64,000 nt of DNA from NCBI GenBank assembly GCA_963576475.1, contig OY754982.1, positions 11,806,546-11,870,545 of the forward strand, written 5' to 3'. The notes under the pieces were generated by a model. It was not told the DNA's origin, made no database searches, and worked only from the letters and a program-made list of their open reading frames with translations. The stretch comes from Molanna angustata (Eukaryota; Arthropoda; Insecta; Trichoptera; Molannidae). Every line of letters starts with the position of its first letter. The stretch's first letter is position 1. This document shows positions 23,516 through 34,813 of this stretch, piece by piece. Both the position numbers and the translations under genes were made by a program.

Positions 23516-25440
23516 TTATTTATTTATTTATTTATTTATTTATCCCAAAGACTCACCAACAGGCAAAGAGTACATGTATATTACAATGATATGAACGCTG
23601 TCATCATTTCTCCACAAATTGCCCAATTAGTGGTGAATACAATTTTAGCATAAAAAAAAAACAATTTTATAACTTAAAAACTAACATAGATAATTAACAA
23701 AATGTAAGAAAAATAAAATATTTAAAAACTTAAAAGCTAACATAAAATACAAAAAATACAAAAATCGTAAGTACCACGGGGAAAGGAAGAGGAAAGGATT
23801 TGGTGTATTAAGGATAGTGCAGGTTAGCAATCAGTAAGTATTTGATTAATGGATCTCCTAAACGCATTCAGGGAAGAGGCAAAGACATCCACACTCCCAA
23901 ACTTACTATTAAAATTGTGAGTGACTCTGTATAAGGGACTTCTAACACCAGCATTACTGGTCGGAGTGTTCATATAGAACTGTCTGTAATTGCGAATTCG
24001 AGTCAACGATGGTATACAGAAGTTTACCCTAGCCAACAGAGCAGGTGCATCAAAATCAGAGTTACAGATCTTGCGCAGCGTCAATGCGTCGAGTAGCTCG
24101 CGCCTATGTGTCAGACTTGGCAAATTCATTACGCTGATGTTACGGAATCTACGCTGACCGATACGGAAAAATTTTCTTTGCAGCTTCTCAATCTCGTCAA
24201 TGTACTTACTATATAGGGGGTTCCAAACAGCAGAGCAATATTCTAATTTAGAGCGAATTAAGCATTTGTAAAGCAGCAATATGGAATTTACATTACTGAA
24301 TTCTTTCGTTGATCTAAGAATAAAGCCCAAAATCCTGTTGCAACTTATCAGAACCTCCCGTATATGTTCGTCAAAGTGCAATTTTGAATCAAAAATAACC
24401 CCTAGATCCCTAATACTATGCAACGGTTCCAAAGCCACTCCGTCAATCTTATATATGTGATTCATTACATTTTTATTTTTTGTAAATGCAATGGAATTAC
24501 ATTTCTTTAGATTAAGTTGAAGCTTATTAGCATCGCAATATTTACTGAGTCTGTTCAAATCGTCCTCCAACCCCATACAGTCCTCCTCATTACGTATTCG
24601 CCGATAAATTTTGAGATCGTCGGCAAACAGCAAAAATTCTGAATTTTTAAAGCATGTACCAATGTCATTGACGAAGAATGTAAAAAGAAGGGGTCCCAGA
24701 ACAGACCCTTGTGGAACTCCCGAGGTAACGGCCACGCATTTAGACTTGTAGCCATTCATGACAACAGTCATCAAACGCTTACTAACGTAAGACTCAACCC
24801 AACGCAGCAGACTACCATGAATTCCGTAAGAGCTCAACTTCCTAATCAGCAAGTCATGGTCAACCTTGTCGAAAGCTTTTTTAAAATCCGTGTAAATTGA
24901 GTCCACCTGCACCCGCTTGTCCAAGGCCTCAAACAAGTAATCAGAATATTCAAGCAGATTTGTAACCGTTGATCTTTTGTTCACAAACCCGTGTTGATTA
25001 TCAAGTAGGCATGGCTTTAGATGATGGAACAATCGATCCTTCAAAATAGACTCAAAAACTTTAGAAAATTGAGATAAGATCGATATAGGACGGTAGTTCT
25101 GTATATCAGATGTACAACCCAACTTATGTATAGGTGTAACATACGCCATTTTCCATAGTTTTGGGAAGCGACCCTCAGCAAGGCTTTTGTTAAAGATTAG
25201 TCGTAGAGGTCTTGTAAGATGTGGTGCGCATTTTTTAAGAAGCATTGGCGAAATCATGTCAGGCCCCGCACCCTTATTGACATCTAGGTTAACAAGTTTT
25301 GCATATACCTCGGAACTAAGTACATGAATCTTAGATAGGAATCTTAGATATAGTTTTGCATCGATATATTTTAATTTTGCTTCAAATATTTTTTTTTTAT
25401 TTTGGAAGTTCGTTTTAATCGAAACATTCACTGAAATGGA
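23516..25440 (-). mobile_element. 5'-truncated CR1/Jockey-type LINE with intact RT ORF
   Basis: Minus-strand element. A 535-codon ORF is followed by about 280 bp of 3' UTR and an (AAAT)n tail at 23516-23543. The APE endonuclease expected upstream of RT is absent, so the copy is truncated near 25440. Confidence 0.9.
23824..25431 (-). CDS. Reverse transcriptase ORF of CR1/Jockey-type LINE
   Basis: Uninterrupted 535 codons. RT motifs in order: KGAGPDMISP (residues 53-62), NYRPISILS (112-120), TDFKKAFDKVDHDLL (181-195), SGVPQGSVLGPLLF (237-250) and FADD (269-272), the catalytic aspartates. The C-terminal half has the conserved LEYCSAVWNPLY and LQRKFFRIGQ blocks. The first 35 or so residues do not resemble the family, and the endonuclease domain is missing, so the first Met is probably an accident of truncation. 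It would not be autonomous. An open RT of this length in degraded surroundings suggests a recent insertion. Confidence 0.9.
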   Translation of the reverse strand: MNVSIKTNFQNKKKIFEAKLKYIDAKLYLRFLSKIHVLSSEVYAKLVNLDVNKGAGPDMISPMLLKKCAPHLTRPLRLIFNKSLAEGRFPKLWKMAYVTPIHKLGCTSDIQNYRPISILSQFSKVFESILKDRLFHHLKPCLLDNQHGFVNKRSTVTNLLEYSDYLFEALDKRVQVDSIYTDFKKAFDKVDHDLLIRKLSSYGIHGSLLRWVESYVSKRLMTVVMNGYKSKCVAVTSGVPQGSVLGPLLFTFFVNDIGTCFKNSEFLLFADDLKIYRRIRNEEDCMGLEDDLNRLSKYCDANKLQLNLKKCNSIAFTKNKNVMNHIYKIDGVALEPLHSIRDLGVIFDSKLHFDEHIREVLISCNRILGFILRSTKEFSNVNSILLLYKCLIRSKLEYCSAVWNPLYSKYIDEIEKLQRKFFRIGQRRFRNISVMNLPSLTHRRELLDALTLRKICNSDFDAPALLARVNFCIPSLTRIRNYRQFYMNTPTSNAGVRSPLYRVTHNFNSKFGSVDVFASSLNAFRRSINQILTDC

Positions 25441-25600
25441 TTTAAATATATATTTTTTTCTATTAATTTGTTTTCAATCTTCCTGTTCACAATCATATAA
25501 ATAATGGTGCACAATCTCGGGGTTATTTTCTAATTAAAATGTATTGCAACCAGCAATATTCAGTTGTTGAAGTAATTTGTGTGTCGACTATATTTATAGT

Positions 25601-26005
25601 TGCATATACGCAAACATTGGATTTTTACCCTGTTGCGAGTCAATAATATTTTTATGACAATTTTTAGCATCTCAATTGCGCCAGAGCATAAAGTGATCAC
25701 GTAAACCAGCCAATGACAGGTCGTAATCACTGTAGGTGTCTTGAGTTCCTAGTTCTCCTATAATGTTCTGCTGATCCAAAGGTCCCGGGTTCGATCCCCG
25801 GTGGAGACACAGTTTTTAATTGTGTTTTCAGTCTGGATCTGTGAAACGATAAATATCGTAAGTCTCCAGAATATGGCATTATTCATTGCGTGCATGTTAA
25901 ATTAATATTTGACATAGTACCTGTTAGTTGCCCGAGAAGCAATAATAAATATTCCAACTTCGTCTCTATTGAGATGTTAAGATTTTGTCATAAAAATAAT
26001 TTGTA
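25601..26005 (-). repeat. Inverted-repeat family F, copy 2, carrying a SINE
   Basis: 25640-25765 has the family F end and interior (CATCTCAATT.., GTGATCACGTAAACCAGCCA, ATGACAGGTCGT). The other side resumes at 25945 with AAATATTCCAACTTCGTCTC and ATTGAGATG. Outer ends pair further (TTTTTATGACAA with TTGTCATAAAAA). SINE-B sits inside one arm. Most of the left arm is deleted. Confidence 0.75.
25768..25940 (+). mobile_element. SINE-B, 5' truncated, nested in family F
   Basis: Begins CTGATCCAAAGGTCCC just before box B (GGGTTCGATCCC) and runs to the normal SINE-B 3' end GTTGCCCGAGAAGC, followed by AATAATAA. Box A is absent, so this copy cannot have a complete pol III promoter. Confidence 0.85.
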
Positions 26006-26034
26006 TGTATTCATCTTTGACATATTATCTTCAA

Positions 26035-26105
26035 CGTTTTTTCTTCCGCTGCTGGATATAGGTCTTTTACATTTTTTTCACTCATCCCTATCTTGTTTTT
26101 TTATT
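26035..26105 (-). mobile_element. Short RTE-like LINE end fragment
   Basis: TTCTTCCGCTGCTGGATATAG, then GTCTTTTACATTTTTTTC, parallels the 3' coding end at 9656-9705 (CCACTGCTGGATGTAGGCC). About 65 bp only. Confidence 0.45.
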
Positions 26106-26124
26106 GAATAACTTCTGATAGAGA

Positions 26125-26190
26125 TTGCCTGCGGGCAATAAGTCCGCCACGTTGTTTCATTTAATTAAAAGTATTTTATTTGAATGAATT
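26125..26190 (+). mobile_element. LINE 3' end hairpin module
   Basis: GATTGCCTGCGGGCAATAAG, then TCCGCCACGTTGTTT. It matches, in inverse orientation, the module in the tandem array at 21801-22283. Confidence 0.5.
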
Positions 26191-26194
26191 ATTT

Positions 26195-26870
26195 TTTTTT
26201 ATACGGCGCTGGCCGATTTACTAATGATATTAATAACAATTAAGCACTACAAATAATAACACTCAATTATTATTATTTTTTTTTTTACGGCGCTGGCCGA
26301 TTTACTAATGATATTAATAACAATTAAGCACTACAAATAATAACACTCAATTAGGTATTATTATTACCATTATACACTTCCTCAAAAGAATTAGCAGATC
26401 AATGGGTCTATTGTAAATTATTTAAAAGAGCAAAATAAAATGCAACAAACGCATCATCAAGCTTTCAATTGGGAATAGGTCACCCATCCAGATACTTAAC
26501 ATATCAAAGGATTAGGCTCTGAGGAGGTCTCTATACTACCTAACAACCCTACTGATTCCCGAATATTAACGTTTAAAAAATCTTTAACGATTCTACATGT
26601 ATTCATTATTACCGTTTTTTGCATTTTAATTATTAAGTTTTTCGATAAATCTATAATTTGTAAATTACGGATTAACGATTTTGGAATAATGCCAGTGGCT
26701 GAAATAATGAACGGTAATATTATTATTTTACGAGAATGCCAAAGTCTTTTAATCTCATTACCTAAAGCGGTGTATTTTCTAATTTTTTCATCAAAAGTTT
26801 TTATAATATTACTAGAATTTGGAATAGCCACGTCGCAAATATATATTATTAACTTCTACATAATTATTTA
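26195..26870 (-). pseudogene. RLE-type LINE (R4/Dong-like) C-terminal fragment, copy 1
   Basis: Minus-strand translation from about 26850 gives YICDVAIPNSSNIIKTFDEK, then KYTALGNEIKRLW, LPFIISATGIIPKSLIR and VIMNTCRIVKDFL. DVAIP is the distal part of the PD-(D/E)XK restriction-like endonuclease that R2/R4/Dong-type LINEs use instead of APE. Upstream residues, including PD, are lost here but visible in the copy at 59475-60325. The 3' UTR contains a direct 84-bp duplication (ACGGCGCTGGCCGATTTACT at 26203 and 26287). The R4/Dong assignment is from motif style and is not certain. Confidence 0.7.
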
Positions 26871-27512
26871 AGTGGTTCAACTTATCATATACAATCGCCT
26901 TTGATTATAAAATATGTGTCTGAGCTAGATTTCCTTATTTGTAATTGAATTATTTTTAGTACTTAATCCCAGACACACTGTATTTTTTCTTTTGTGTTAG
27001 TCTTAAGATTCAAGTGTTTGGGATAAAGATGTGATTCAGTAGAATCATTCATCCTTGAGACCCTTTATCCTTAGTTAGATATAACCGAAAAAATCTTTAC
27101 CTAAGTATGTACCTTGGTACCTATTCATCCATCCTGCTCTTAGTTAAGGAACGAATTGCTAATACATTCACTTACATTATGTATACATCTGGCATCGTTT
27201 CTTCATGCTTTAGAATACAAAGTTAATCTTGTTTTATAACACTTTACCTTTAGCGAATAAAAAGCCGTATACATCTAAGTCAAGTAGGCATTCTAACTTA
27301 ACTTTAAAAGAAGAACCGCATGGTAAATTTACTATCAGCTTGTTTTCCATTTTAGTTTTTTAAAATAAAAAGAAACAATATTTTCATAAAACAGGTGAAG
27401 CGTTTCGCCTAGTTAAGACCTTTAAACTGATTCAGTAAAAGAGGCTCAAAAAATTGAAAATTAGTCAAATAGGCCACCACCAGTCAAAAGTAAAACAGTT
27501 TGAGTGAAAGCG
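26871..27512. other. No recognised feature
   Basis: AT-rich sequence with no assignable gene or repeat. Confidence 0.45.
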
Positions 27513-27873
27513 AGTAGGGTTGCCAACTCGTATTAACGGATAAGCGGGAAATCAGAAATTAATATGCGGTACGTGGACAAAAAAAGCGGGACTTGCCTTC
27601 AAATGCACATAAAAAAAAACAATTGTGTTTTAATTAACTTTTATTTAAATTTAAACTTTAAATTTAATACTTTGTCAATGAAATGTACAGCGTAGGTACT
27701 TATAATCACAAGACAATTCGTTTTTCTTTTTGAAAGAGTACTTGTATTGTGATTTGGCGCTTTTGAGCATTTTTTTATATTATTGAATGGGATTTCTGTC
27801 TAACCTCTAGGTTTACCATAAAGCGAGACAATAAGCGTCCCGCGGACACGTCGGGACGGTTGGCAACCCTACT
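27513..27873. mobile_element. MITE with AGTAGGGTTGCCAAC termini
   Basis: Left end AGTAGGGTTGCCAAC (27513-27527) and right end GTTGGCAACCCTACT (27859-27873) are inverted copies. The ends are rich in CGGGA/CCCGC words. No ORF. The TAGGGTTGCCA start is seen in some hAT-type MITEs, but I could not find an 8-bp target duplication. Confidence 0.7.
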
Positions 27874-28287
27874 TGTGAGTCCCCATCAAAGGAGGCTGAA
27901 AACTCTGTACAAACAAATCCTAGTAGATTTCAACCAGACTCGGAAGACGAAATCCAAATGATTATTATTTTTAACCCTATGTTTAAAAAAATGACAGTAC
28001 CTAATGACTCTCTTTTAATTAACTTCACTTGTCTAGCTGTACGGGAATTCTTATTTTAGTCCAGTTAAAGCTCTGAAACTTTCAGAATTGATGTATTTCC
28101 GATGACAATGTATGTTAAAATTGTTTTCAGCGTGATTCATTATTGATATTTTGATAAAATTGAAAAAAAAAATATTTCGTACAAAGTAAACAAATACACT
28201 TTACTAATTGTATAAAAGCCAGAAGTATTTTTACGAATTTCTTTATACTTTCTTTATATAATAATGATTTTGATGATTTTTTATGTA
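27874..28287. other. No recognised feature
   Basis: AT-rich spacer before SINE-B; nothing assignable. Confidence 0.4.
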
Positions 28288-28497
28288 GCTTCTTGGGCAA
28301 CTAACAGGTGCTATGTCAAATAATTATTTAACACGCACCCAATAACAAGTTGCCACATTCTGGAGACTTACAATATTTATCGTCTCACAGATCCAGACTG
28401 AAAACACAATTTGAAAAACTGTGTCCACCGGGAATCGAACCCGGGACCCTTGGATCAGCAGTCAGATACCTAACCAACTGAGCCACGAAGGCCGACA
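28288..28497 (-). mobile_element. SINE-B, full-length reference copy (210 bp)
   Basis: Minus strand: head GGCCTTCGTGGCTCAGTTGG (box A), then box B GGGTTCGATTCCC, then the body CAGTCTGGATCTGTGAGACG, and 3' end GTTGCCCAAGAAGC. It is a pol III tRNA-derived SINE. Other copies are at 2157, 6291, 7668 and 25768. No simple-repeat tail is obvious beyond the AT-rich flank. Confidence 0.9.
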
Positions 28498-29415
28498 ATA
28501 ATAATAATAAGACGAAAAAAAGTTTACATAAGAATACAAGGAAACATATCAACAAAATAAAAAGAAAAACAACTTTTCCGACTCAAAAGGACCATGCTCA
28601 GCTATGTTGCAGGAAGACAAGCCCCCAGCAGCTGATTTCAACCTGAAGAAAACTTTACAAAGAGCGTCCTCATTTTTTTTTTACAATAACATTTTAACGT
28701 GAAGAAAGCTTTGCAAAGAGTATCCTCATTTTTTGATTTACTTGTTTGGTAATATACAACATAATAATTGATCATTATTATTCAAGAAACGCCATTTTTA
28801 ACAATTATTTGAAATAATCTTGTTTCGTTTGTGTCTTGTTTCGATTGTGTAAATTTTTTCAGCTAAACTATTTTATAAGGTTGCTATTTATAGCTTGACT
28901 TGAATTATTGCGTAAGAGGTTGATTCAAATAAATTATTGTTAGATGTTGTTACCGATATAACGCGTCGCTAACTATATTTCAATTCAATCGACCCAATTC
29001 GCAGGCCCAACCACACACCCTCACTCACACACACATAATATGTACCTACACACCCTTTCACATATACTTATGGAAACCCAATGTTTTGATTAAAAGTTTA
29101 TATAACCTATATTGTGTCGAAGAAAATCCCGTTTATCGACATATATCCAATAAAGCTACTAACGAACCCCTTCAACTATATTTACTATGGGGTCTGAGCC
29201 ATACTACCCCATCGTAATCCATCGATTCGAAAGAGTTTTCAACGCGTAGTGTTTAAGTCACGTTTCTTATATAAATTTAAGCCAAAGAGTAAAATGCAAT
29301 AACAGAATGATGTAGGTACCTACTGTATTTTGCGGTTGAAGAAAAATAGTTGGCAGTTTCAACGGTATCTTGAAAAACGCAGAAAAAATAATACCTATAA
29401 TATACGTCGTATGTA
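28498..29415. other. Unassigned; two imperfect short repeats
   Basis: GAAGAAAACTTTACAAAGAG, then CGTCCTCATTTT, occurs at about 28643 and again at about 28700 with few changes. A CA-rich run lies at 29008-29040. No gene recognised. Confidence 0.4.
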
Positions 29416-29419
29416 CATA

Positions 29420-30000
29420 CGTAAATGAAAATATATGCTCTAACAAAATATATGCTCTCAGCGGAATTGCTCCACCAAATATTCGGCGGGAGGTGATAGC
29501 CCAGGCGGAGAGAAGTAAGCAAATCACTGACCAGAGACATATATGCTATATGGACACCAACCACCAATTAGTCGCCTCAAGTCCAGGAGGGGCTTCCTAA
29601 ATGCAACCAACCCCTTGACAGACACACCCGAGAATGCGAGAAAACGTCTATGGAGGGACTCAGCAAGGGAATCGCAAGGGACTATATTCAATACCCCAAT
29701 GGAAACCCTACCATCAGGTCATGACCTCCCATGGCCAATATGGAAAACCTTAATCAGGATTAGGACTGGGGTAGGCAGCACAAAGAAGAACTTACAGAGA
29801 TGGGGAATTATTGAGGACTCGATGTGCGAGTGTGGGCAGGAGCAGAATACCGAGCATCTCCTCGAATGTCCATTGATTCCCGAACGGTGTGACTGGAGAG
29901 ACTTAGCGGAGCGAGTCCGTCTCGAAGACAGAGTAGTTGAAGTTGTGGCATTTTGGGAGCGAAGGGGGCTGTAGTCTGACCGACACGACAAGAAGAAGAC
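29420..30000 (+). pseudogene. LINE C-terminal fragment with zinc-knuckle end
   Basis: Plus-strand reading gives YALSGIAPPNIRREVIAQAE, then (from 29543) SRLKSRRGFLNATNPL, SGHDLPWPIWKTLIRIRTGV and a terminal CECG..TEHLLECPLIPERCDW. The Cys/His spacing suggests a nucleic-acid-binding knuckle at the end of the LINE protein. One frame change lies near 29540. The end is GACAAGAAGAAGACG, probably a (GAA)-type tail. Same family as 7928-8178. Confidence 0.75.
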
Positions 30001-30059
30001 GTAAATGAATCGAGAAATGTACGTATTGTCTTCTGGCTCCTCTCTGCTTACCACAAAAA

Positions 30060-31110
30060 CAAAATGGCGTGGTGATATGTTTTTGACGCTTGCGTACTCC
30101 CTGTGCTCACTTACGGCTTTGAAACATCCGCATTGACTAAGAGAATGATGGAAAAGCTAAGGGTCACACAAAGAGCGATAGAAAGAAGAATGTTGAATAT
30201 CTCGCTTTTTTTTATTTATATATTAATTTACACAATTTATATTTGGTTATACAAATTTTGCACTAAACTGTATGAACAGTTTGTCAGTACAAGCTCCTCT
30301 CGTACACTACAATTATATTGTTATTCAACCATGAATATGTCTGCACATATACAGAACATTATTTTTTTTTACCATTTTACAATGAGAATAAAGCACAAAC
30401 AGAACAAAATAAAGTAAATTAAAAATACGGCAATGAAAACAAGGTAAATCATAACAAATATGAAAACATCGAAAACAATGAAAATTAAGCATGTTACATA
30501 GGTGTAAAATTGTTTTAAAGAGATTTTAATTTTTTTCTTGTCTTTCATCACAGTACCCAGTATATGTTTAGGTATAGTTTATTGAATAGTTTCGGTATTA
30601 TTTTTGCCTTAGTTCTGTCACCGTAAAAGTTATTTGTTTTTGGTATTCTCTGTAAGTCGTTTGTTATTCGTCGAGTTGTATATTTGTGAGTTATCTTTAA
30701 TTTAAATTCATCCCTGGAAAGTTCTTCCATGGTAAGTAAAACATCAACCTTTTTGTCAACTGGTAAAATATTACATAGTTTAAAGAGACCACAAAAATAA
30801 TGAATGGATTAGAAAGAACACAGGAGTAGCGGGTGTGGCCAAAAGAATAGCGGAGTTAAAGTGAAGCTGGGCGGGTCATATATCTTGAATGTCGGACAAC
30901 CAATGGATAAAACTTGTGATGGACTGGAGGTCAAGAACAGAAAGCAGAAGCGTGTGAAGGCCCCAGACCAGATGGTCCGATGACATCAAAAAAGTGGCAG
31001 GTCCAGAATGGCGAAGAATGTCACAGGATAGAGACCAGTGGAAGTCCAAGCGGAAGGCCTTTGTCCAATAGGTACTGGATTCAAGAAGAGGCTGAGTAAG
31101 AAGTAAGTGG
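30060..31110 (+). pseudogene. RTE-type LINE fragment split by a LINE insertion
   Basis: 30085-30207 encodes LTYGFETSALTKRMMEKLRV, then RAIERRMLNISL. The reading resumes at 30784 with RDHKNNEWIRKNTGV, then AKRIAELK, a stop, SWAGHISRM and further tail sequence to about 31100 with stops and frameshifts. The join NISL/RDHK is what the family would read without the insert at 30208-30783. Confidence 0.85.
30208..30783 (-). mobile_element. CR1/Jockey-type LINE 3' end nested in the RTE fragment
   Basis: The minus ORF at 30548-30730 includes TRRITNDLQRIPKTNNFYGD, then KIIPKLFNKLYLN, the usual LINE C-terminal block. A UTR follows and ends in a T-run on the plus strand (tail) at about 30206-30215. The 5' end at about 30780 is a truncation point. 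Confidence 0.8.
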
Positions 31111-31299
31111 TGGTATAGTAAAAATAATTAAATATCGCGATTTTCAAGTACCTAATCTTTTTGCATCACATTCTTAACAGTTTCGTGTCCAGCGAATGTA
31201 ATTATTATGTAGGAATTTTGTGTGAATATATTTGTGTATAATAAAATTGCTAGTTTGTATACTTTGCTCATATATTCCGTGGTGATAAATATGCCCTTC

Positions 31300-31620
31300 T
31301 ACAAGTTCTTCTTCTTCTTCTTTCGTGTCAGCAACGCATTGTTGCGTTGCTGTGGTGGAAGGATTGGCCAGAGAATTTCTGTTACCAGGGGGCACCGCGT
31401 GGAGGTTCCTTCCGTGCTCCCCAAGTATAGTGAAGGGATAGATAGAGGGAAGACGGAATATGAAAATATCGTGGCTTAAAAATCTTAGGCAGTGGTTCAG
31501 AATTTCGGATGCGGCGTCACTTAAAAGGTTGGTGCAAGATGGGGAAGAAGAAACAACTCAAACTAAGGGTACAATCTTAATTAATATTGAATACTTATTA
31601 ACTCGTAATTGTAGGGATGT
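31300..31620 (+). pseudogene. RTE-like LINE C-terminal fragment
   Basis: From about 31450 a plus frame reads RKTEYENIV in one frame and MKISWLKNLRQWFRISDAAS, then LVQDGEE, in another. It parallels the minus-strand fragment at 1080-1480. A (TTC)n run at 31307-31322 precedes it and belongs to something else. Confidence 0.55.
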
Positions 31621-31973
31621 GAAAAGTAAATACAAATACATATATCTCAGATGTGATTAATTTTCCAAAATTATTTTTTTAACCATTGAATAAAAATTAT
31701 AAATTTGTATACTTATGATTCAATTAACTTCACATCGATATAATTTATGAAGAGTAGATACACTGACTAATGAACTGTAGAGTTTAGGCTTAAACTGGCC
31801 TATAATTTTTTTAATAATATAAATGAAAACAAACGAGAAAACCACGTACGTATGTGAAACTACATATGTATGCAGTAGTTGTTTACTAAGTCCCTTTTGA
31901 ATTATAATGATTAAAAGATTCATACATGTGGAAAGTAATGGATTGTACAATGTGAGTGAATTTGTAATGAGGA
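31621..31973. other. No recognised feature
   Basis: AT-rich spacer before a minisatellite. Confidence 0.4.
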
Positions 31974-32103
31974 ATAAAATAATTGTCATGTGCAATAAAA
32001 TAATTGTAATGTGCAATGAAATAATTGTAATGTGCTATAAAATAATTGTAATGTGCAATAAAATAATTGTAATGTGCAATAAAAATTGTAATGTGCAATA
32101 AAA
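31974..32103. repeat. Minisatellite, about six units of 21 bp
   Basis: Unit ATAAAATAATTGTAATGTGCA with few substitutions; the last unit is shortened. ORFs in this region are made of the repeated peptide and are not genes. Confidence 0.9.
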
Positions 32104-33499
32104 AGTGAATATGTTAAACTATGTAGGTATGCAGCATTTGTTTATTAAGTCACTTTTGAATTTTAATCTGGATACCGATGTTCAAATAAAACAAAAGACA
32201 TATGTGATTAAAAGATTCATACATTTTTTTAGGACAATTTGAAAATGGCCACTGGATGACCGAAACTAGTCAGTGTCATTAAAGTAGTAGAACTGAAAAC
32301 TTTGCTTTTATTTTACCATACCAAATTTATTTATAATTTAAGATTCATACAAGTATTGGATTGTATGTACCATGTGAGTGAAATTGTAATATGCAATAAA
32401 ATATATTTTTATAAAGAAAGATTTTGAAAGTATTGTGATGCTGTGCCATATTATGGAATAATTTATGTCTTTAGTATTTCATATATTATTCTCTCTACAT
32501 CATTGAAAAATTTACGCCTAAAAATTGTTAAATCATAACTCCTCAGTATTCTATGGAAGTAGAGAGTGAAAATCGGTTTTAACTTTTTATTAACAATAGA
32601 ATAAAAAATAAAATCGCTTAGAGCATAATACATTTTGTAAAGGCGTCTTCTTAATCTTACTTCGGAGGTATTTATGATGTCTTTAAACGCAATGAAATAT
32701 CTTGGAAAAAATTGGGTGTGATAAAAAACGTTGATCGTACTCGCATGGGGAATTTTCATAATGTAATCAGATGTTCATAAATATTCTATGGAAGTGTACC
32801 GTCAATATGAAAATTACAATTTCTGATTTTCAGCTCCAGAAAATAATGTAAAAAATAGAGTATAACGCGATAATGATCTTGAATAATATAGGGCCTTAGT
32901 GCCATATTTGTAGTATGCAAGACTTAAACCATATGCGAAAGATTTTTATCACATAAAAAATAACAACATGCCTAGCGGTTTAAAACTATCGTTAGATAAT
33001 TTAGGTAGGTACCTACCGCAAATTCAAAGATTATTAAAAATTATATGTTTTTAAGAATCTGCACTTTTCGTGGGTTTAAAGAAGCAGTGTTGTTTTGAAA
33101 TAAATAATTAAAAAAAACTGTATTTTAACGGCTATTATTTTATAACATTCCAATTAAATTAATATTTTTTTAGGTAAATTAAACAAAGTTAATTATAATT
33201 GATCTAATTATTTAAAATGAGCCACAAATTTAACCCCAAAGACTTACATCAAAAGAGTTATTGTATATTTTTTTACATTTAAAATGTTCTATTTTCCTTG
33301 TACATTACAATATTTATTGTGTTTTAGAAGTTGACTGTTTTATTAATGACATGCATCTATTGGTATTTTTAAAAATGTAAGTATATTAGATTAGTGACAT
33401 AACTTTAAAAAGGGGATTTAATATTTATATTTAAAGAATCTTGAATGAAAAAAAGTAAAATAATATTTGTATAAAAAACTGGTATATTTACATACATAT
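32104..33499. other. No recognised feature; one unassigned minus ORF
   Basis: The minus ORF 32463-32759 (98 codons, Phe/Ile/Arg-rich, with RRRLYKMYYALSDF) resembles nothing I can name. It might be a LINE C-terminus but lacks a diagnostic motif. The rest is AT-rich. Confidence 0.35.
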
Positions 33500-33935
33500 A
33501 TTCGCCCTTTTCCTCATGAATGAGGATAGCGGCTGTAATCCGTAGCCACTCGTATGGCCTGCCTCCATGCCAATCTGTTTTGGGCTGAACGCAGAGCACC
33601 AGTCACCGAAGACCCCATTGTGGACTTAACCAAATCGCTCCATCTGGTCGGTGAGCGACCACGAGATCTCCGTCCTTCCACGCTGCCCATCACAACAAGC
33701 TTTTCGAGGCAGTCTGGTTCCCTTCTGGCAATGTGTCCAAAGAATTGAAGGATTACGTCTGTAACATATCGTCGATAGACGATCCTCGATCTTCAGCTCG
33801 TCTTGAATTGACGCCTTCGTTCTTCTGGCTGTCCATGAGATGCGCAACATACACCTCCAGCACCACATTTCGAAAGCATCGATCCTCTTTCGCTCTGACT
33901 CCCTAAGTATCCATGTTTCCACACCATAATATATT
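33500..33935 (-). pseudogene. RTE-type LINE C-terminal fragment
   Basis: The minus ORF from 33922 begins METWILRESERKRIDAFEMW, then CWRCMLRISWTARRTKAS. The remainder continues in other frames with GHIA-like and LEKLVVMG-like tail sequence. At least two frameshifts. A good RTE tail signature without the RT core. Confidence 0.85.
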
Positions 33936-34810
33936 TACCTACAGTCAAAAATCATGTGGGTGTGCAGAAAATATTTTTTTTTTTGCTTGGTTGGTTTTTT
34001 CATGTGTGAACGCAAAGCGTTCTCATTCAGGTTGACAAAATTTCAAAATCTTTGCTGACATGCAAGTATTATTTTATTGTTATTCAGTGTAGTGAAATGA
34101 ATATAACAGAAGTGAGAAAAAATCTAGAAAAATCGTTATTTTATGGTGAAAATCTGGTATGACGCCTATACATGTGCTTGTAAATAATAAAATGAATGAT
34201 TATTTCCGTATTGGGATATCGAATAACAGAATGGATATCGTTTTTTTTTCAAGAAAGCGTGGCATGATATTACATATTTTTATATAACAACATGCCATTA
34301 GTAAAAATCATTATTTTTCTAAACGGAAATAACCTTAAGGTCAAATGACATTTAATTACAAAAAATAAAGATTCCCTTTTATTTGTAGTCCAATATAAAC
34401 ATGTAGAGATCTTAAGATTTTAAAAAGACTCTTTGTGCTCAGCTGGTATGAATACAATCATTATATTTTTCGGTTTGAGTTTCGTTTATTTTTTTCCATT
34501 TCAATCTCTTTATTTTTGATATTTTGCTGTTTTTAATTCAATATTTGAATTAATTGAATTGTTTCCAATCTTCGATGTTGAAGGTTCTATAATAATTTCT
34601 TCTGATAAAAAATAACCACAATGCCGTAAATAAGATGTCTTATACACCAAATTTTCTAAATATTTTAATATTTTGTTTCTCGAACTGTCCTTCAGTGTGT
34701 TTTTTATACTTGTAATTCATAGAATAAAAAAAACACATGAGATCCAACTAACGATACTGATAGAAGGATTAGTTGGAGAATATGTCCCAAACTATAAACC
34801 CTCACATCAA
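33936..34810. other. No recognised feature
   Basis: AT-rich. A weak inverted similarity (TTATTTCCG near 34200 and CGGAAATAA near 34325) is noted but not called. Confidence 0.4.
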
Positions 34811-34813
34811 AAT

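Noticed and set aside
28420..28497. A tRNA gene on the minus strand
   Set aside because: The box A and box B words belong to the head of SINE-B, which continues into the SINE body and recurs elsewhere.
31886..32101. ORFs on both strands with repeated peptides
   Set aside because: They come from the 21-bp minisatellite.
32463..32759. 98-codon minus ORF as a LINE C-terminus
   Set aside because: Composition is similar, but no conserved block (W/YNxLP, TGHG, CxxC) is present, so it is left unassigned.
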